From: Novosphingobium clariflavum
Lineage (GTDB): Bacteria > Pseudomonadota > Alphaproteobacteria > Sphingomonadales > Sphingomonadaceae
Assembly (NCBI RefSeq): GCF_026420865.1
Contig: NZ_JAPCWC010000012.1
Location: forward strand, 54,895-118,894
Length of the DNA stretch: 64,000 nucleotides
Direction of reading: 5' to 3'
A program made the translations under genes and the position numbers. The notes beneath the pieces are model-generated. The model was not told the DNA's origin and did no database searches. It saw only the letters and a list, made by a program, of their open reading frames with translations. Of the stretch, positions 16,835-25,812 are shown in pieces; the first letter of the stretch is position 1, and every line of letters begins with the position of its first letter.

Positions 16835-19623
16835 AGCTTGGCCCGAACGCCGAAGTAGATGCGGCGGCCATAAGTCTCGATCACGTTGCGGCGATAGACG
16901 CTGTTGGCGTTCTCGATGCGCGTGGAATCGGTGAGGTTCACGCCTTCCAGGAACACCGAGACATGCGGGTTGATGATATAGCTGGCCGAAGCGTCGAACT
17001 GGCCGAAAGCCTCGCCGAACGAGGGGTTGTTGCCGCGGTCGACCGCATTGATCAGGTAGCGGCTGCGCCAGTTGTACGACCCGCGAATGGCGAAGTGCCC
17101 GTCGTCATAGAACACCGAGGCATTGTAGCTGTTGCGCGAGACGCCCGGGAACGGCAGCGAGGCGCCGGTGAAGTAGTCCTTCCCTTCGTAGCCGCTGTCG
17201 GTGTTGAAGGTGTAGTTGGCCGTCACGCCGAGATTGCCGAGCAGCCCCGGCAGGAAGTCCAGCCCCAGCTGCGCGCCTGCCTCGAAGCCCTGGATGGTGA
17301 CGTGCTGGGTGCCGTTGATCGGCATCTTGATCGTGTAGACCTGCCCGTCGATCTCTTCCTCGTGGCTGGCGGTGTCGATGAACGACTTGATGTCCTTGCG
17401 GAAGCCGGTGATCGAGACGTAGTTCGTGCGCGAAATATAGTATTCGAGCCCGAGGTCGTACTGCCACGCACGGTAGGGCTTGAGGCCCGGATTGCCGCGC
17501 GATCCGGTGAGGCCGACCGAGTCCAGCTTGACGTTGGGGGCCATCTGCGAAGGCGCCGGGCGCGCCAGCACGTCGGACGCGGTGGCGCGCACCACCAGCT
17601 TGCGCGGGATCACTTCGGCGCGCAGGTTCAGCGAGGGCAGCAGCACGGTATACGCACCGGTATAGCGCGCAGGCGTGATCACCCCGTCGGTGCTCTGGCT
17701 GCCGGTCGAGACGGTGCTGGTATGCACCAGCCGCGCGCCGACAACGCCGGTGAGGTCGAAGCCGAGGTCGGCCTTGAACGCACTCTGCACGTAGCCGGCG
17801 ACCGTGCTTTCCTTGACCCGGTAGGTGTCGAGCGGCGAGATGCTGGTGTAGGGATCGGGAATGCCCACGGCATTGGCGAGACTGCTGCCCAGGTTCCACC
17901 ACCGGTCGATGCCCGAGAAGCCGAGATCGCCGGACTTGAAGAAGCTGCCGTCGCCCATGCCGCCATAAGTGTTCAGCAAGTCCTGAATAGTGGCGAGCTG
18001 CGCGGCCGGGGTGGTGGTGGCGAGTACTTGCGTGCCGGTCACGCCCGAGCGGGTCAGCGTGGTCTGGCCGGTGATGCCGTTCAGCGTATAGACCGCGTTC
18101 TGGAAGCGGCTGCTGGACACCAGCTGGTTCAGTTCGATGCCGCTCTTGAGCGAGGTCAGGAAACCATTGCCGTCGGGGCGGTACTCGGCATCGAACTTGC
18201 CGCCGGCCTCATGCTGGCGGTTGAGGCGCGGGCGGGCCTCGACGGACAGCGTGTTGATGCCCTCGGTCGTGGTGGTGTCGATCGGCAGGATGATCTGGGG
18301 GCCGTGCTGCGGGTTGTCGTAGTCGATGGTGATCCACGGCAATGCATCCTTGCCGGAGACCGAGGCGGTGACGTCCACTTCGTCGTTGAGCACGCGCGAG
18401 GCGGCATAAGTGCCGCGGGCGGAGAAGCGGAACTTGCCGGTCGTCCATTCGGCGCCGAGAATGCCGTTGAAGGTGCGGCGGTTGAGCGTGCCGATCACGC
18501 TGCGATAGTTCACGCTCGGTCCTGACCCGGCCTTGGAGCCGTTGACGAACGTCACGGTCTGGGCGGTCTCGTCCTGGATGACGACGCCGGTGGGATCGAT
18601 GCCGCCGTTCGCCACCGATTGGGTGGTGCTGAGCTGGAGGTACTGGTCGTCCGAGGTGGTGTCGCTGCGGGTGTAGGTGCCTTCGACATAGGCGCGGAAA
18701 TTGTCGTTCGGGCGCCATTCGAGAATGCCGTTGAGCGCATAGCGCTTGGTCGGCTCGGTCGCGGTGATGTAACGCGGGATGTCGGGGTAGAAATCGCCGA
18801 AGCCGCTGCCGTCAAGGTCGACGCAGCGCGCCTGGTTGCGGCCCGAAAGGCAGTTCTGCGCGGCGGGCGTCGCGGGCTGGGTGGTCTCGACCTGGCGCCA
18901 GCCGGTGGTGCGCGCCTGATCGTAGCGGATCGTGCGGTTCTCGTAAGTGCCCGAGAGCAGCACGCCGATGGTGTCGTGCGCGAAGAGCTTCGAGCCGATC
19001 AGCGCGAACTTGGGGTCCACCTTGTCGGCCAGTTCGTTGTAGATGCCCTGCGCGGAACCGGCGAGATAGCCGTCCTTGCTGTCGAACGGGCGGCGGGTGA
19101 TGATGCGCACGGTGCCGCCAAGGCCGCCTTCGGTCATGTCCGGCGTGGCCGATTTCAGCACTTCGAGACGCGAGACGAATTCGGCGGGCAGGTCGCGGAA
19201 ATCGACCGCGCGGTTGCTGCCGTTGCCGGCTGCTGCTGCGATCGAGGTGGAGAGCGCCGACTGGCCGTTGATTTCGACGCGGTTGAGCGAGGGATCGGCG
19301 CCGCGGATGGTGATCGCCGAGCCTTCGCCGCCGCTGCGGGTGATCTGCACGCCGGTCACGCGCTGGAGCGCTTCGCCGATGTTCTTGTCGGGGAACTTGC
19401 CGACGTCCTCGGCCGAGATGGCATCGACGACCTGGGCGGAATCGCGCTTCACGGCCAGCGAGTCGGCCAGGCTCTTGCGGATGCCGGTGACCATGATCTC
19501 GGCATGTCCGGCAGGATTTTCAGAAGCATCGGGAGCGGTTTGGACTGGCGCCTGCTGGGCGAAGGCGGACGTGCTGGTGAGCAGGAGCACGGCGGCTCCG
19601 GTGAGACGATACAAGATACGCAC
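16831..19623 (-). CDS. TonB-dependent receptor, carbohydrate type
   Basis: 930-residue receptor opening the YesU/YetA operon. Signal peptide ends AFAQ; the conserved block IRKSLADSLAVKRDSAQVVD...GKFPDKNIGEALQRVTGVQI is typical of the large Caulobacter/sphingomonad receptors for oligosaccharides. The plug has GSAITIRGADPSLNRVEING, the barrel ends RRIYFGVRAKL. The first possible start is a GTG at 19623 directly after GGGG; an in-frame TTG at 19614 would have better SD spacing and would shorten the signal peptide by three residues. The stop overlaps the next gene's GTG, indicating translational coupling. Confidence 0.93.
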   Translation of the reverse strand: MRILYRLTGAAVLLLTSTSAFAQQAPVQTAPDASENPAGHAEIMVTGIRKSLADSLAVKRDSAQVVDAISAEDVGKFPDKNIGEALQRVTGVQITRSGGEGSAITIRGADPSLNRVEINGQSALSTSIAAAAGNGSNRAVDFRDLPAEFVSRLEVLKSATPDMTEGGLGGTVRIITRRPFDSKDGYLAGSAQGIYNELADKVDPKFALIGSKLFAHDTIGVLLSGTYENRTIRYDQARTTGWRQVETTQPATPAAQNCLSGRNQARCVDLDGSGFGDFYPDIPRYITATEPTKRYALNGILEWRPNDNFRAYVEGTYTRSDTTSDDQYLQLSTTQSVANGGIDPTGVVIQDETAQTVTFVNGSKAGSGPSVNYRSVIGTLNRRTFNGILGAEWTTGKFRFSARGTYAASRVLNDEVDVTASVSGKDALPWITIDYDNPQHGPQIILPIDTTTTEGINTLSVEARPRLNRQHEAGGKFDAEYRPDGNGFLTSLKSGIELNQLVSSSRFQNAVYTLNGITGQTTLTRSGVTGTQVLATTTPAAQLATIQDLLNTYGGMGDGSFFKSGDLGFSGIDRWWNLGSSLANAVGIPDPYTSISPLDTYRVKESTVAGYVQSAFKADLGFDLTGVVGARLVHTSTVSTGSQSTDGVITPARYTGAYTVLLPSLNLRAEVIPRKLVVRATASDVLARPAPSQMAPNVKLDSVGLTGSRGNPGLKPYRAWQYDLGLEYYISRTNYVSITGFRKDIKSFIDTASHEEEIDGQVYTIKMPINGTQHVTIQGFEAGAQLGLDFLPGLLGNLGVTANYTFNTDSGYEGKDYFTGASLPFPGVSRNSYNASVFYDDGHFAIRGSYNWRSRYLINAVDRGNNPSFGEAFGQFDASASYIINPHVSVFLEGVNLTDSTRIENANSVYRRNVIETYGRRIYFGVRAKL

Positions 19624-19750
19624 CCCTTTTTGTCGGACTAATCCGGGTGCGCATCGCTAATCTCCACCGATTTAGTTGACAATAAAGTTTTGCTATCCGC
19701 GCCCCAAGTTGGCGGAAATCCGGGAGAATTGCCGCAGAGCACGGCCTTGC

Positions 19751-20170
19751 TCAGCCGGGAAGGTCGTCCACTTTCGGGGCGGCGGCCATGCGGTCTTCCC
19801 AGGATGCGCGGCTGGCGAAACAGACATGGGCATCGGGCGCATTGGCGATCTCGTCATCGAGACTGCCGGCCGGAACCACTAGCAGGGCGCCGTCCCTATG
19901 AACGCCTATCTGCAGGCAGGGCACCGGCGATCCGCAGAGCGAACAGAAGCTGCGGGCGTGCCGGGTCTCGGGGAGTCGATAGTGGGTGATCCGCTCGCTT
20001 CCGGCGCGCCAGACGAGGCTGGCGGATGCGGAAAACAGGTTCGCGGCATGGGCGGAGCCGGTGTCCTTGCGGCAGCGGGAGCAGTGACACAGGAAGAAAC
20101 GCTCGAACGGCCCGCGGATCTCGAAGCGCACGGTGCCGCATAGACAGGAACCGGAGGTGAGAACGGTCAT
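19751..20170 (-). CDS. GFA family (glutathione-dependent formaldehyde-activating-like) zinc protein
   Basis: 139-residue GFA/CENP-V-fold protein. Zinc-binding cysteines are in SCLCG (residues 8-12), CHCSRC and SFCSLCGSP, the usual three-pair pattern. The ATG at 20170 has AAAGG seven bases upstream; the in-frame ATG at 20185 abuts an AAAGG and is less likely. Despite the family name, most members do not have proven glutathione-formaldehyde activity; the role is unknown. It stands alone between the polysaccharide operon and the phospholipase gene, on the same strand. Confidence 0.88.
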   Translation of the reverse strand: MTVLTSGSCLCGTVRFEIRGPFERFFLCHCSRCRKDTGSAHAANLFSASASLVWRAGSERITHYRLPETRHARSFCSLCGSPVPCLQIGVHRDGALLVVPAGSLDDEIANAPDAHVCFASRASWEDRMAAAPKVDDLPG

Positions 20171-20274
20171 CGCCGTGCCTTTCATCCTTTGGGGAAAGAG
20201 GCAGGCTGCGGCGGATCGCCGGGCAAGTACAGCCTGGCCAGCCGGTCATCGGCCCGTCAGCGCTCCGTTTGGGC

Positions 20275-22344
20275 TCAGGCGAGCGGGAAGGGATCGCTGG
20301 TCGAGTGGCGGCCTGCCATGTCGATGCGGCCTGCGAGTCGGCGCCGCCATGCCGATGGCCCCTCGGCGGTGACCTCTACATCGTACCAGCCCTCGGTTTC
20401 ACGCAAGGAGATCGCGGCATGGCGCGTCATGACCTGTTCCCGGCGGCGCGCCGCAGACGGCACGGCGGCCGCGACGCGCAGCGCCTGCGGGCCGACTGTC
20501 TCTGGATAGGCGGCCTGCAGGTCGAGGCGGCGCGGGGCCAGCTGCCAGGTGAGGGTGATCGGCGGGTCGCTGCGGTGGCCGGCGAAGTGGCGGTGAAAGC
20601 CGTTCGGGCCGAGCACCCACAAGTCATAGCCGCCGTTCTCGTCCCAGTGCCACTGCCCTTCGCTCTCGTGCCCCGCCCCCAGCGTGTAGCGGCGCGGCGG
20701 CGCGGTCAGATTGCACCGGTCGTAGACTTGGAAGACCGCGCCGGCGCCCTCGGCGGCAAAACGCAGCACCGGGCCCTCGCTGCCGATCCGGTCGGTCACC
20801 TCGAGCCGGTAGGGCAATGCGCGCGAACGGCGCAGCCCCGGTTCCTGGTGCGGGCCATCGGCATCGGGGCGCGGGGCCGGGTCGGGCTGGTGCGTGATGC
20901 GGCTGGCCCGCGCGGCATCGGCGGCGGGATCGGGCAGCGGGGCGAAGGGATCGCGGTCCGGCGCGGTGAAGTCGAAGGCGGAAGTGAGGTCGCCGCAGAT
21001 CGCGCGACGCCAGGGCGAGATGTTCGGCTCATGGAAACCGAAGCGGGCTTCGAGGAAGCGGATCACCGAAGTATGGTCGAAGACCTGCGAATTGACCCAG
21101 CCGCCCCGGCTCCACGGCGAGACCACGTACATCGGCACGCGGGGGCCGAGGCCATAGGGACGCCCGCGCAGGTCCGGCCTGTCGATCTTGTCCTCGCCGG
21201 GGGCGGGATGGCGGTGGTATTCGCCCGCCAGATCGACGGTGGAGCCGCCCAGCAGTGCGCCGTCCGCTGTCCGCGAGGGCGGCGCGGGCGGCGGCACGTG
21301 ATCGAAGAAACCGTCGTTCTCGTCGAACATCACCAGCAGCACGGTGCGGGCCCAGAGGCGCGGATTGGCGGTCAGGGCATCGAGCACCTTGGCCGTGTAA
21401 AGCGCGCCCTGTGCCGGGCTGGAGGGGCCGGGGTGCTCGCTGCCCTGCGCATCGGCGACGATCCAGCTGACCTGCGGCAAAGTGCCCGCCAGCACGTCCG
21501 CGCGCAGGCGGTCCAGCGCCTGGGTGGTGAGCGCGCGCTCTTTCAGCGCCGCGTCGCCTCGGCCTCGATTCGCCTCGCGGTAGGCGCGGAAGCCGACCAG
21601 CGGGTTGTCGGTGAAGTTGTCGGCCATGTCCTGATAGATGCGCCAGTCGATCCCGGCGGACTGGAGCCGCTCGGGCACGGTGGCCCACAGGTAGTCGTCG
21701 GCCGCGCCGCCCTGTTCTGGGAAATTGTCGTGCGAATTGCCGATGGCGGGGCCGCCGTGGGTGCCTTCGGGATCGTTGGTGCCGGTCCACAGGAACAGGC
21801 GATTGGTATTGGTGCCGGTCTGGATCGCGCAGTGATAGGCGTCGCAGAGGGTGAAAGTCTCGGCGAGTGCGAACTGGAAGGGAATGTCCTCACGCCGGTA
21901 GTGCCCCATGGCGCGTCGGGTCTTGGCCTCGGCCCAGTTGCCCATGCGTCCCTCGTCCCATGCGGCCTGCGCATCGGGCCAGGTATGGGGCGTCCCGGCG
22001 ACGCGCATGACGTCGAAGGCGGCGCGGGTGTCGAGATGGAAGGGCTGGGTAAGGCGGGGCGCGCCGCCGCCGGGCCGGTCGAGCTGGTCCCAGACCCTGC
22101 GCGGCTTTTCGTCAATCGGCGCTAGCGGGATCGGGAAGCGATCACCGAAGCCGCGCACGCCGCGAAGGGTGCCGAAGTAGTGATCGAAGCTGCGGTTCTC
22201 CTGCATCAGGATCACGACATGGGCGACGTCCTCGATCGTGCCCTTGCGCACGTCCGGCGCGATCGCGGCGGCGCGGGCGATGGCGGCGGGCAGGCCGGCC
22301 AGCGCGGCGGCGCCGAGCAGGGAGCGGCGGGTGAGGTCGGCCAT
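20275..22344 (-). CDS. Phosphocholine-specific phospholipase C, Tat-exported
   Basis: 689-residue enzyme of the phospholipase C/acid phosphatase superfamily that cleaves phosphatidylcholine or sphingomyelin to phosphocholine. It has a Tat signal (MADLTRRSLLGAAALAGLPA), the active-site motif E49-N-R-S-F-D-H-Y-F-G, HDNFPEQGG, FDENDGFFDHV and a PMYVVSPWSRGGWV block. Two C-terminal repeats of the DUF756 type (about 520-690) complete the family architecture. AAGGA six bases before the ATG at 22344 decides the start over an ATG at 22368. It follows the TBDR at 22423-24807 on the same strand with a 78-base gap, so receptor and phospholipase are probably co-expressed. Confidence 0.9.
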   Translation of the reverse strand: MADLTRRSLLGAAALAGLPAAIARAAAIAPDVRKGTIEDVAHVVILMQENRSFDHYFGTLRGVRGFGDRFPIPLAPIDEKPRRVWDQLDRPGGGAPRLTQPFHLDTRAAFDVMRVAGTPHTWPDAQAAWDEGRMGNWAEAKTRRAMGHYRREDIPFQFALAETFTLCDAYHCAIQTGTNTNRLFLWTGTNDPEGTHGGPAIGNSHDNFPEQGGAADDYLWATVPERLQSAGIDWRIYQDMADNFTDNPLVGFRAYREANRGRGDAALKERALTTQALDRLRADVLAGTLPQVSWIVADAQGSEHPGPSSPAQGALYTAKVLDALTANPRLWARTVLLVMFDENDGFFDHVPPPAPPSRTADGALLGGSTVDLAGEYHRHPAPGEDKIDRPDLRGRPYGLGPRVPMYVVSPWSRGGWVNSQVFDHTSVIRFLEARFGFHEPNISPWRRAICGDLTSAFDFTAPDRDPFAPLPDPAADAARASRITHQPDPAPRPDADGPHQEPGLRRSRALPYRLEVTDRIGSEGPVLRFAAEGAGAVFQVYDRCNLTAPPRRYTLGAGHESEGQWHWDENGGYDLWVLGPNGFHRHFAGHRSDPPITLTWQLAPRRLDLQAAYPETVGPQALRVAAAVPSAARRREQVMTRHAAISLRETEGWYDVEVTAEGPSAWRRRLAGRIDMAGRHSTSDPFPLA

Positions 22345-22422
22345 GGACGGTCCTTCAGGAAACGACATACGCGCCGCACCCCAAGGTACGGCGCATATGG
22401 GATTACAGCGCTATTGTGGTGA

Positions 22423-24807
22423 TCAGAAGTCGAAGGTGAGCGATGCCGTCACCGTGCGCGGGGCGCCGAGGAAGGCCGCACCGCCGCCACCGCCGCCGAG
22501 GTAGCGCTTGTCGGTGAGGTTGGTGGCCTGGATCGTCACCGAAGCGCCGCTCAGCTGGTCGGAAATGCGGTCGAGGTCCATGCCGATATAGCCGTTCAGC
22601 AGGGTGTAGTGCGGGGCGACGTCGCCGCCGACATCGTCGATGAAGCGGTTGCCCACGTACTTGGCGGAAAGCCCCGCCTTGAACACCGAGCGGCGGTAGT
22701 CTGCCGAGAGGACCCACATGTTGCGCGGCGAGCTGCTGACCTGCACGCCGGGCGTGATGCCGACGTCTTCATCCTGCGCGGTATCGCCGGTGCCGATGTA
22801 GACGGCGTGGTTGTAGCTGTAGCTAGCCGAAAGCGTCAGCCCCATCGGGAAGCGATAGGCCAGCGCCGCCTCGATGCCCTTGGAGCGGATGCCGCCGACG
22901 TTGAGGTAGACGCTGTCCTGCTCTTCCAGATAGTCGATGCCGGTCACCAGGTTCGACGAGATCGAGACGATGTGGTTGTCGAACTTGATGTCGTAGGCGG
23001 TGAGCGAGGCCTGCAGACGCGGCGTGCTGTAGCGGGCGCCGATCTCGATGCTGTCGGCGGTTTCGGGCTTGATGCGGTCGATCACTTCCTGCGCTTCGCC
23101 CAGCAGACCGTTGCCGATCGACGAGAAGTTCTGTGCATAACCGGCAAACAGTTCCAGCCCCTCGACCGGGGTGGTCCAGGTCAGGCCCGCCGAGATCAGC
23201 GGGTCGGAATGCGAGTTGCTGCGTGTGCGCGGCTCGCTCACCAGTAGTTCCTGGCGCTTCTGGTCGATGAAATACTGCTTCACGCCGAAGGCGGCGGTGA
23301 GGTTGCCGTATTTCACCTGGTCCTGCACGTAGTAGACCAGCTCGTCGGTGTTGTAGTCGACGCTGAACTGCACCCAGTAGGGCTGGGCGTCGTAGGCGGT
23401 GCCGAGCAGCGGGTTCTTGATCTTGTGCCAGTCGCGCAGCTGGTTGGCGGTGATGTTCTCGTACCAGGCGCCCGCCCGCAGGCTGTTGGTCACATCGCCG
23501 AACTCGTGCGTCCAGTCGGCATCGGCGGTGAAGCCGAAGCGGTTGTTGCGATAGTGCGTGTGGCGATAGGACATGACGGCGGTGGCATCGTCGGCATAGC
23601 AGGTCGGCGAATAGGCGGCGGGAACGCCTGCCGTGCCGGTGCAGCCGGTGATCATCGTCGCCGCCGCGCCGGTGGGCGTCACGTAGTAGATCTGGCCGAG
23701 CGACGAACCGCCATAGACGGTGGAGCCGCCGGCATATTCGCTTTCGGTCGCACCCGTGCCGTCATTAGTGACGTTGACGAGGTAGGGCGGCATCCAGTCG
23801 CCCCGGCCGCGCATGCGGTGGTAGTAGCCGGTCAGCGAGAGCTTCACCTCGCCAAGATCCGCCTTGCCGCGCAGATAGCCGAACAGGTTCTTGCGCAGCG
23901 CGCGCGAGCCCGAACGGTAGTTCTGGTCGATATAGGGCAGGCCGGTCCAGGTATCGGTATAGACGTCGTGATTGGGATCGTTCTCGAACGAGGCGACCGA
24001 GACCGAGCCGAATTCCGCTTCGTCGGCGTCGTCGTAGGACAGGAAGCCGGTGAGATCGATGTTCGAGATCCGGCTGGTGATCTTGGCGCTCAGGTGATCG
24101 CGGCTGGTCTTGCCGGCGCCGCCGATCCAGTCATGCGCTTTCGCGTGCGAGGCGCTGATATAGGCCTTGGTGTCGGGCGCGATCTCGCCGGTGTCGACGC
24201 GGGCGTAGAACTTCTGCGCGCCGAAATCGCCCGCCGCACCGGACAGGCGCACGCGGAAATCGCCGAGCGGGTCGGCGGTGATGTAATTGAGCGTGCCGCC
24301 CAGCGCCTCGTTCGAGCGCGAGGAAATGTCGGCGGTACCTTGCGAGACTTCCACGGTCTTGAGGTCCAGCACATCGATATAGCGGTTGGCCTTGGAGCCG
24401 CCGCCGTAGCCCGATCCGCCGTTGGGCAGGCCGTCGATGGTGGTGCCGATCTGGGTGAACCCGCGGATCGAGATCTGTGTCGCCCAGTCGGACGAGCCGA
24501 AGGCGTCGCCTTCCGAAACGAACACGCCGGGCAGTTCATTGATGACGTCGTTGACGCTGGTGAGTGCCGATTGGCGCTCGATCATCTCGGGCGTCACGCG
24601 GGTGTTGGCGAAGTGGGTGGCGGTGCCGGTGACGACGATATCCTCGTCGGCCTGGGTGGCGGTGTCGGCGTCGGAGGCCGCATCGGCTTCGGTTGCGCTG
24701 CCTCCGGCCTCGGTCCCCGCGTCGAGGGTCCGCATGGTCTGGGCCTGGGCATGCGTGGTCCCTGCCGCGATCGCCAGGATCGCGGTGCCGATCATCCAAG
24801 TCTTCAT
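22423..24807 (-). CDS. TonB-dependent receptor (phospholipase-associated)
   Basis: 794 residues. The ATG at 24807 has AGGGGA five to six bases upstream and gives a clean signal peptide (MKTWMIGTAILAIAAGTTHAQAQ); an upstream in-frame start at 24837 is unlikely. An acidic, Ala/Thr/Asp-rich linker (about 30-60) precedes the TonB-box-like DIVVTGT. The plug reads SVNDVINELPGVFVSEGDAF and TLNYITADP, the barrel ends RTVTASLTFDF. It is divergent from a DeoR regulator and precedes phospholipase C, suggesting uptake of a lipid head-group product or a phosphate ester. The substrate is not determinable. Confidence 0.93.
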   Translation of the reverse strand: MKTWMIGTAILAIAAGTTHAQAQTMRTLDAGTEAGGSATEADAASDADTATQADEDIVVTGTATHFANTRVTPEMIERQSALTSVNDVINELPGVFVSEGDAFGSSDWATQISIRGFTQIGTTIDGLPNGGSGYGGGSKANRYIDVLDLKTVEVSQGTADISSRSNEALGGTLNYITADPLGDFRVRLSGAAGDFGAQKFYARVDTGEIAPDTKAYISASHAKAHDWIGGAGKTSRDHLSAKITSRISNIDLTGFLSYDDADEAEFGSVSVASFENDPNHDVYTDTWTGLPYIDQNYRSGSRALRKNLFGYLRGKADLGEVKLSLTGYYHRMRGRGDWMPPYLVNVTNDGTGATESEYAGGSTVYGGSSLGQIYYVTPTGAAATMITGCTGTAGVPAAYSPTCYADDATAVMSYRHTHYRNNRFGFTADADWTHEFGDVTNSLRAGAWYENITANQLRDWHKIKNPLLGTAYDAQPYWVQFSVDYNTDELVYYVQDQVKYGNLTAAFGVKQYFIDQKRQELLVSEPRTRSNSHSDPLISAGLTWTTPVEGLELFAGYAQNFSSIGNGLLGEAQEVIDRIKPETADSIEIGARYSTPRLQASLTAYDIKFDNHIVSISSNLVTGIDYLEEQDSVYLNVGGIRSKGIEAALAYRFPMGLTLSASYSYNHAVYIGTGDTAQDEDVGITPGVQVSSSPRNMWVLSADYRRSVFKAGLSAKYVGNRFIDDVGGDVAPHYTLLNGYIGMDLDRISDQLSGASVTIQATNLTDKRYLGGGGGGAAFLGAPRTVTASLTFDF

Positions 24808-24907
24808 CAATGTTCCCCTGCGTGACGATTTCGCCATGGAATCGGCTGCTTGCCGATCCGCCGGACTGTCAGCGGCGAGCTAGGGCCCGGGAATTACGGT
24901 TGTGTGA

Positions 24908-24972
24908 CATAATGTGGATTATCGTCTTAACAGTGGAGTTAAATGTGGGTTTGTGTGGTAAATGCCACTTGA
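24908..24972. promoter_or_regulatory. Candidate DeoR operator region with repeated GTGG motifs
   Basis: AT-rich intergenic DNA between divergent TBDR and DeoR genes. Repeated GTGG-plus-AT blocks occur (ATGTGGATTA, CAGTGGAGTTAAATGTGG, TGTGGTAAATG) at about 20-base intervals, plus an imperfect dyad GTGGTAAATGCCAC. Repeats of this kind are usual for DeoR-family operators; specific binding is inference. Confidence 0.35.
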
Positions 24973-25041
24973 AACCATGAGAAATGCGGCCCAGTGTCGG
25001 CCGGGAAGCGGGGGCTCCGCGTACGGCTAGGGGAAAACGAC

Positions 25042-25812
25042 GTGATACAGGCCGATCGCATTGCCGCGATTCTTGCCGCGCTGGAAGAGCAGGGCTCGTC
25101 CAGCATCGCCGGACTGGCGGAACGATTTGCGGTTTCCGAGGAAACCATCCGCCGCGATGTCCGCCAGCTTGAAGGCGCGGGCCGGGTGCTCAAGGTGCAT
25201 GGCGGGGTCACGCTGCCCTCGCCCAGGCTGGAGGCGCCCTATCGCCGCCGCCTGCGCGATCAGGTCGAGGTCAAGCGGGCGATTGCGCGGCTGGCGGCGA
25301 CCTTCGTGGAGGAGGGCACGACCGTTTTTGTCGATTCGGGCACGACGTCCTACTGGGCCGCGCAGGAACTGGGCCATCTGCGCGGGCTGACGCTAGTCAC
25401 CAACAGCCTGGAAGTGGCGAGCGAGGCGCTGGGGCGCGGGGATCACCGGGTGTTCCTTGCGGGCGGGGCAATGAACGCCGACTACCGCTCGGCCTTCGAT
25501 GCCGATGCGATCGGCTTCGTCCGCCGTTTCGTGCCCGACGTGGCGATACTGTCGATGGCGGCGATCGAGGCGGAGCGGGGTTTCCTCGATCTCGATCCGG
25601 CCGAGGCGGCGTTCAAGCGGGCCGTGCTGGACCGGGCGCGGCGGCTGGTCGTGGTGGCGGACCATGGCAAGTTTTCGCGGCAGGGCACCGTGCATGTCGC
25701 CGATTTCGGAGAGGTCCACGACCTTGTCACCGACCGCGCGCCGCCGCCGCATATCGGCGATGCCGCCCGTGCCGGCGGCACCGCGCTTCATCTCGTCACC
25801 CCCGCCGCCTGA
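25042..25812 (+). CDS. DeoR/GlpR-family transcriptional regulator
   Basis: 256-residue DeoR regulator. N-terminal HTH (VIQADRIAAILAALEEQGSS through FAVSEETIRRDVRQLEGAG), the family hinge VHGGVTLPS, and a sugar-phosphate-sensing DeoRC domain (VFVDSGTTS, TLVTNSLEVA, FLAGGAMN, VADHGKFSR). The GTG at 25042 has GGGGA seven bases upstream and gives the usual family length; another GTG at 24994 would add 16 residues. It is divergent from the TBDR/phospholipase genes and its 3' end overlaps the convergent transporter by 17 bases. Ligands are typically phosphorylated sugars or glycerol-3-phosphate, which fits a phospholipid-degradation module. Confidence 0.93.
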   Translation: MIQADRIAAILAALEEQGSSSIAGLAERFAVSEETIRRDVRQLEGAGRVLKVHGGVTLPSPRLEAPYRRRLRDQVEVKRAIARLAATFVEEGTTVFVDSGTTSYWAAQELGHLRGLTLVTNSLEVASEALGRGDHRVFLAGGAMNADYRSAFDADAIGFVRRFVPDVAILSMAAIEAERGFLDLDPAEAAFKRAVLDRARRLVVVADHGKFSRQGTVHVADFGEVHDLVTDRAPPPHIGDAARAGGTALHLVTPAA

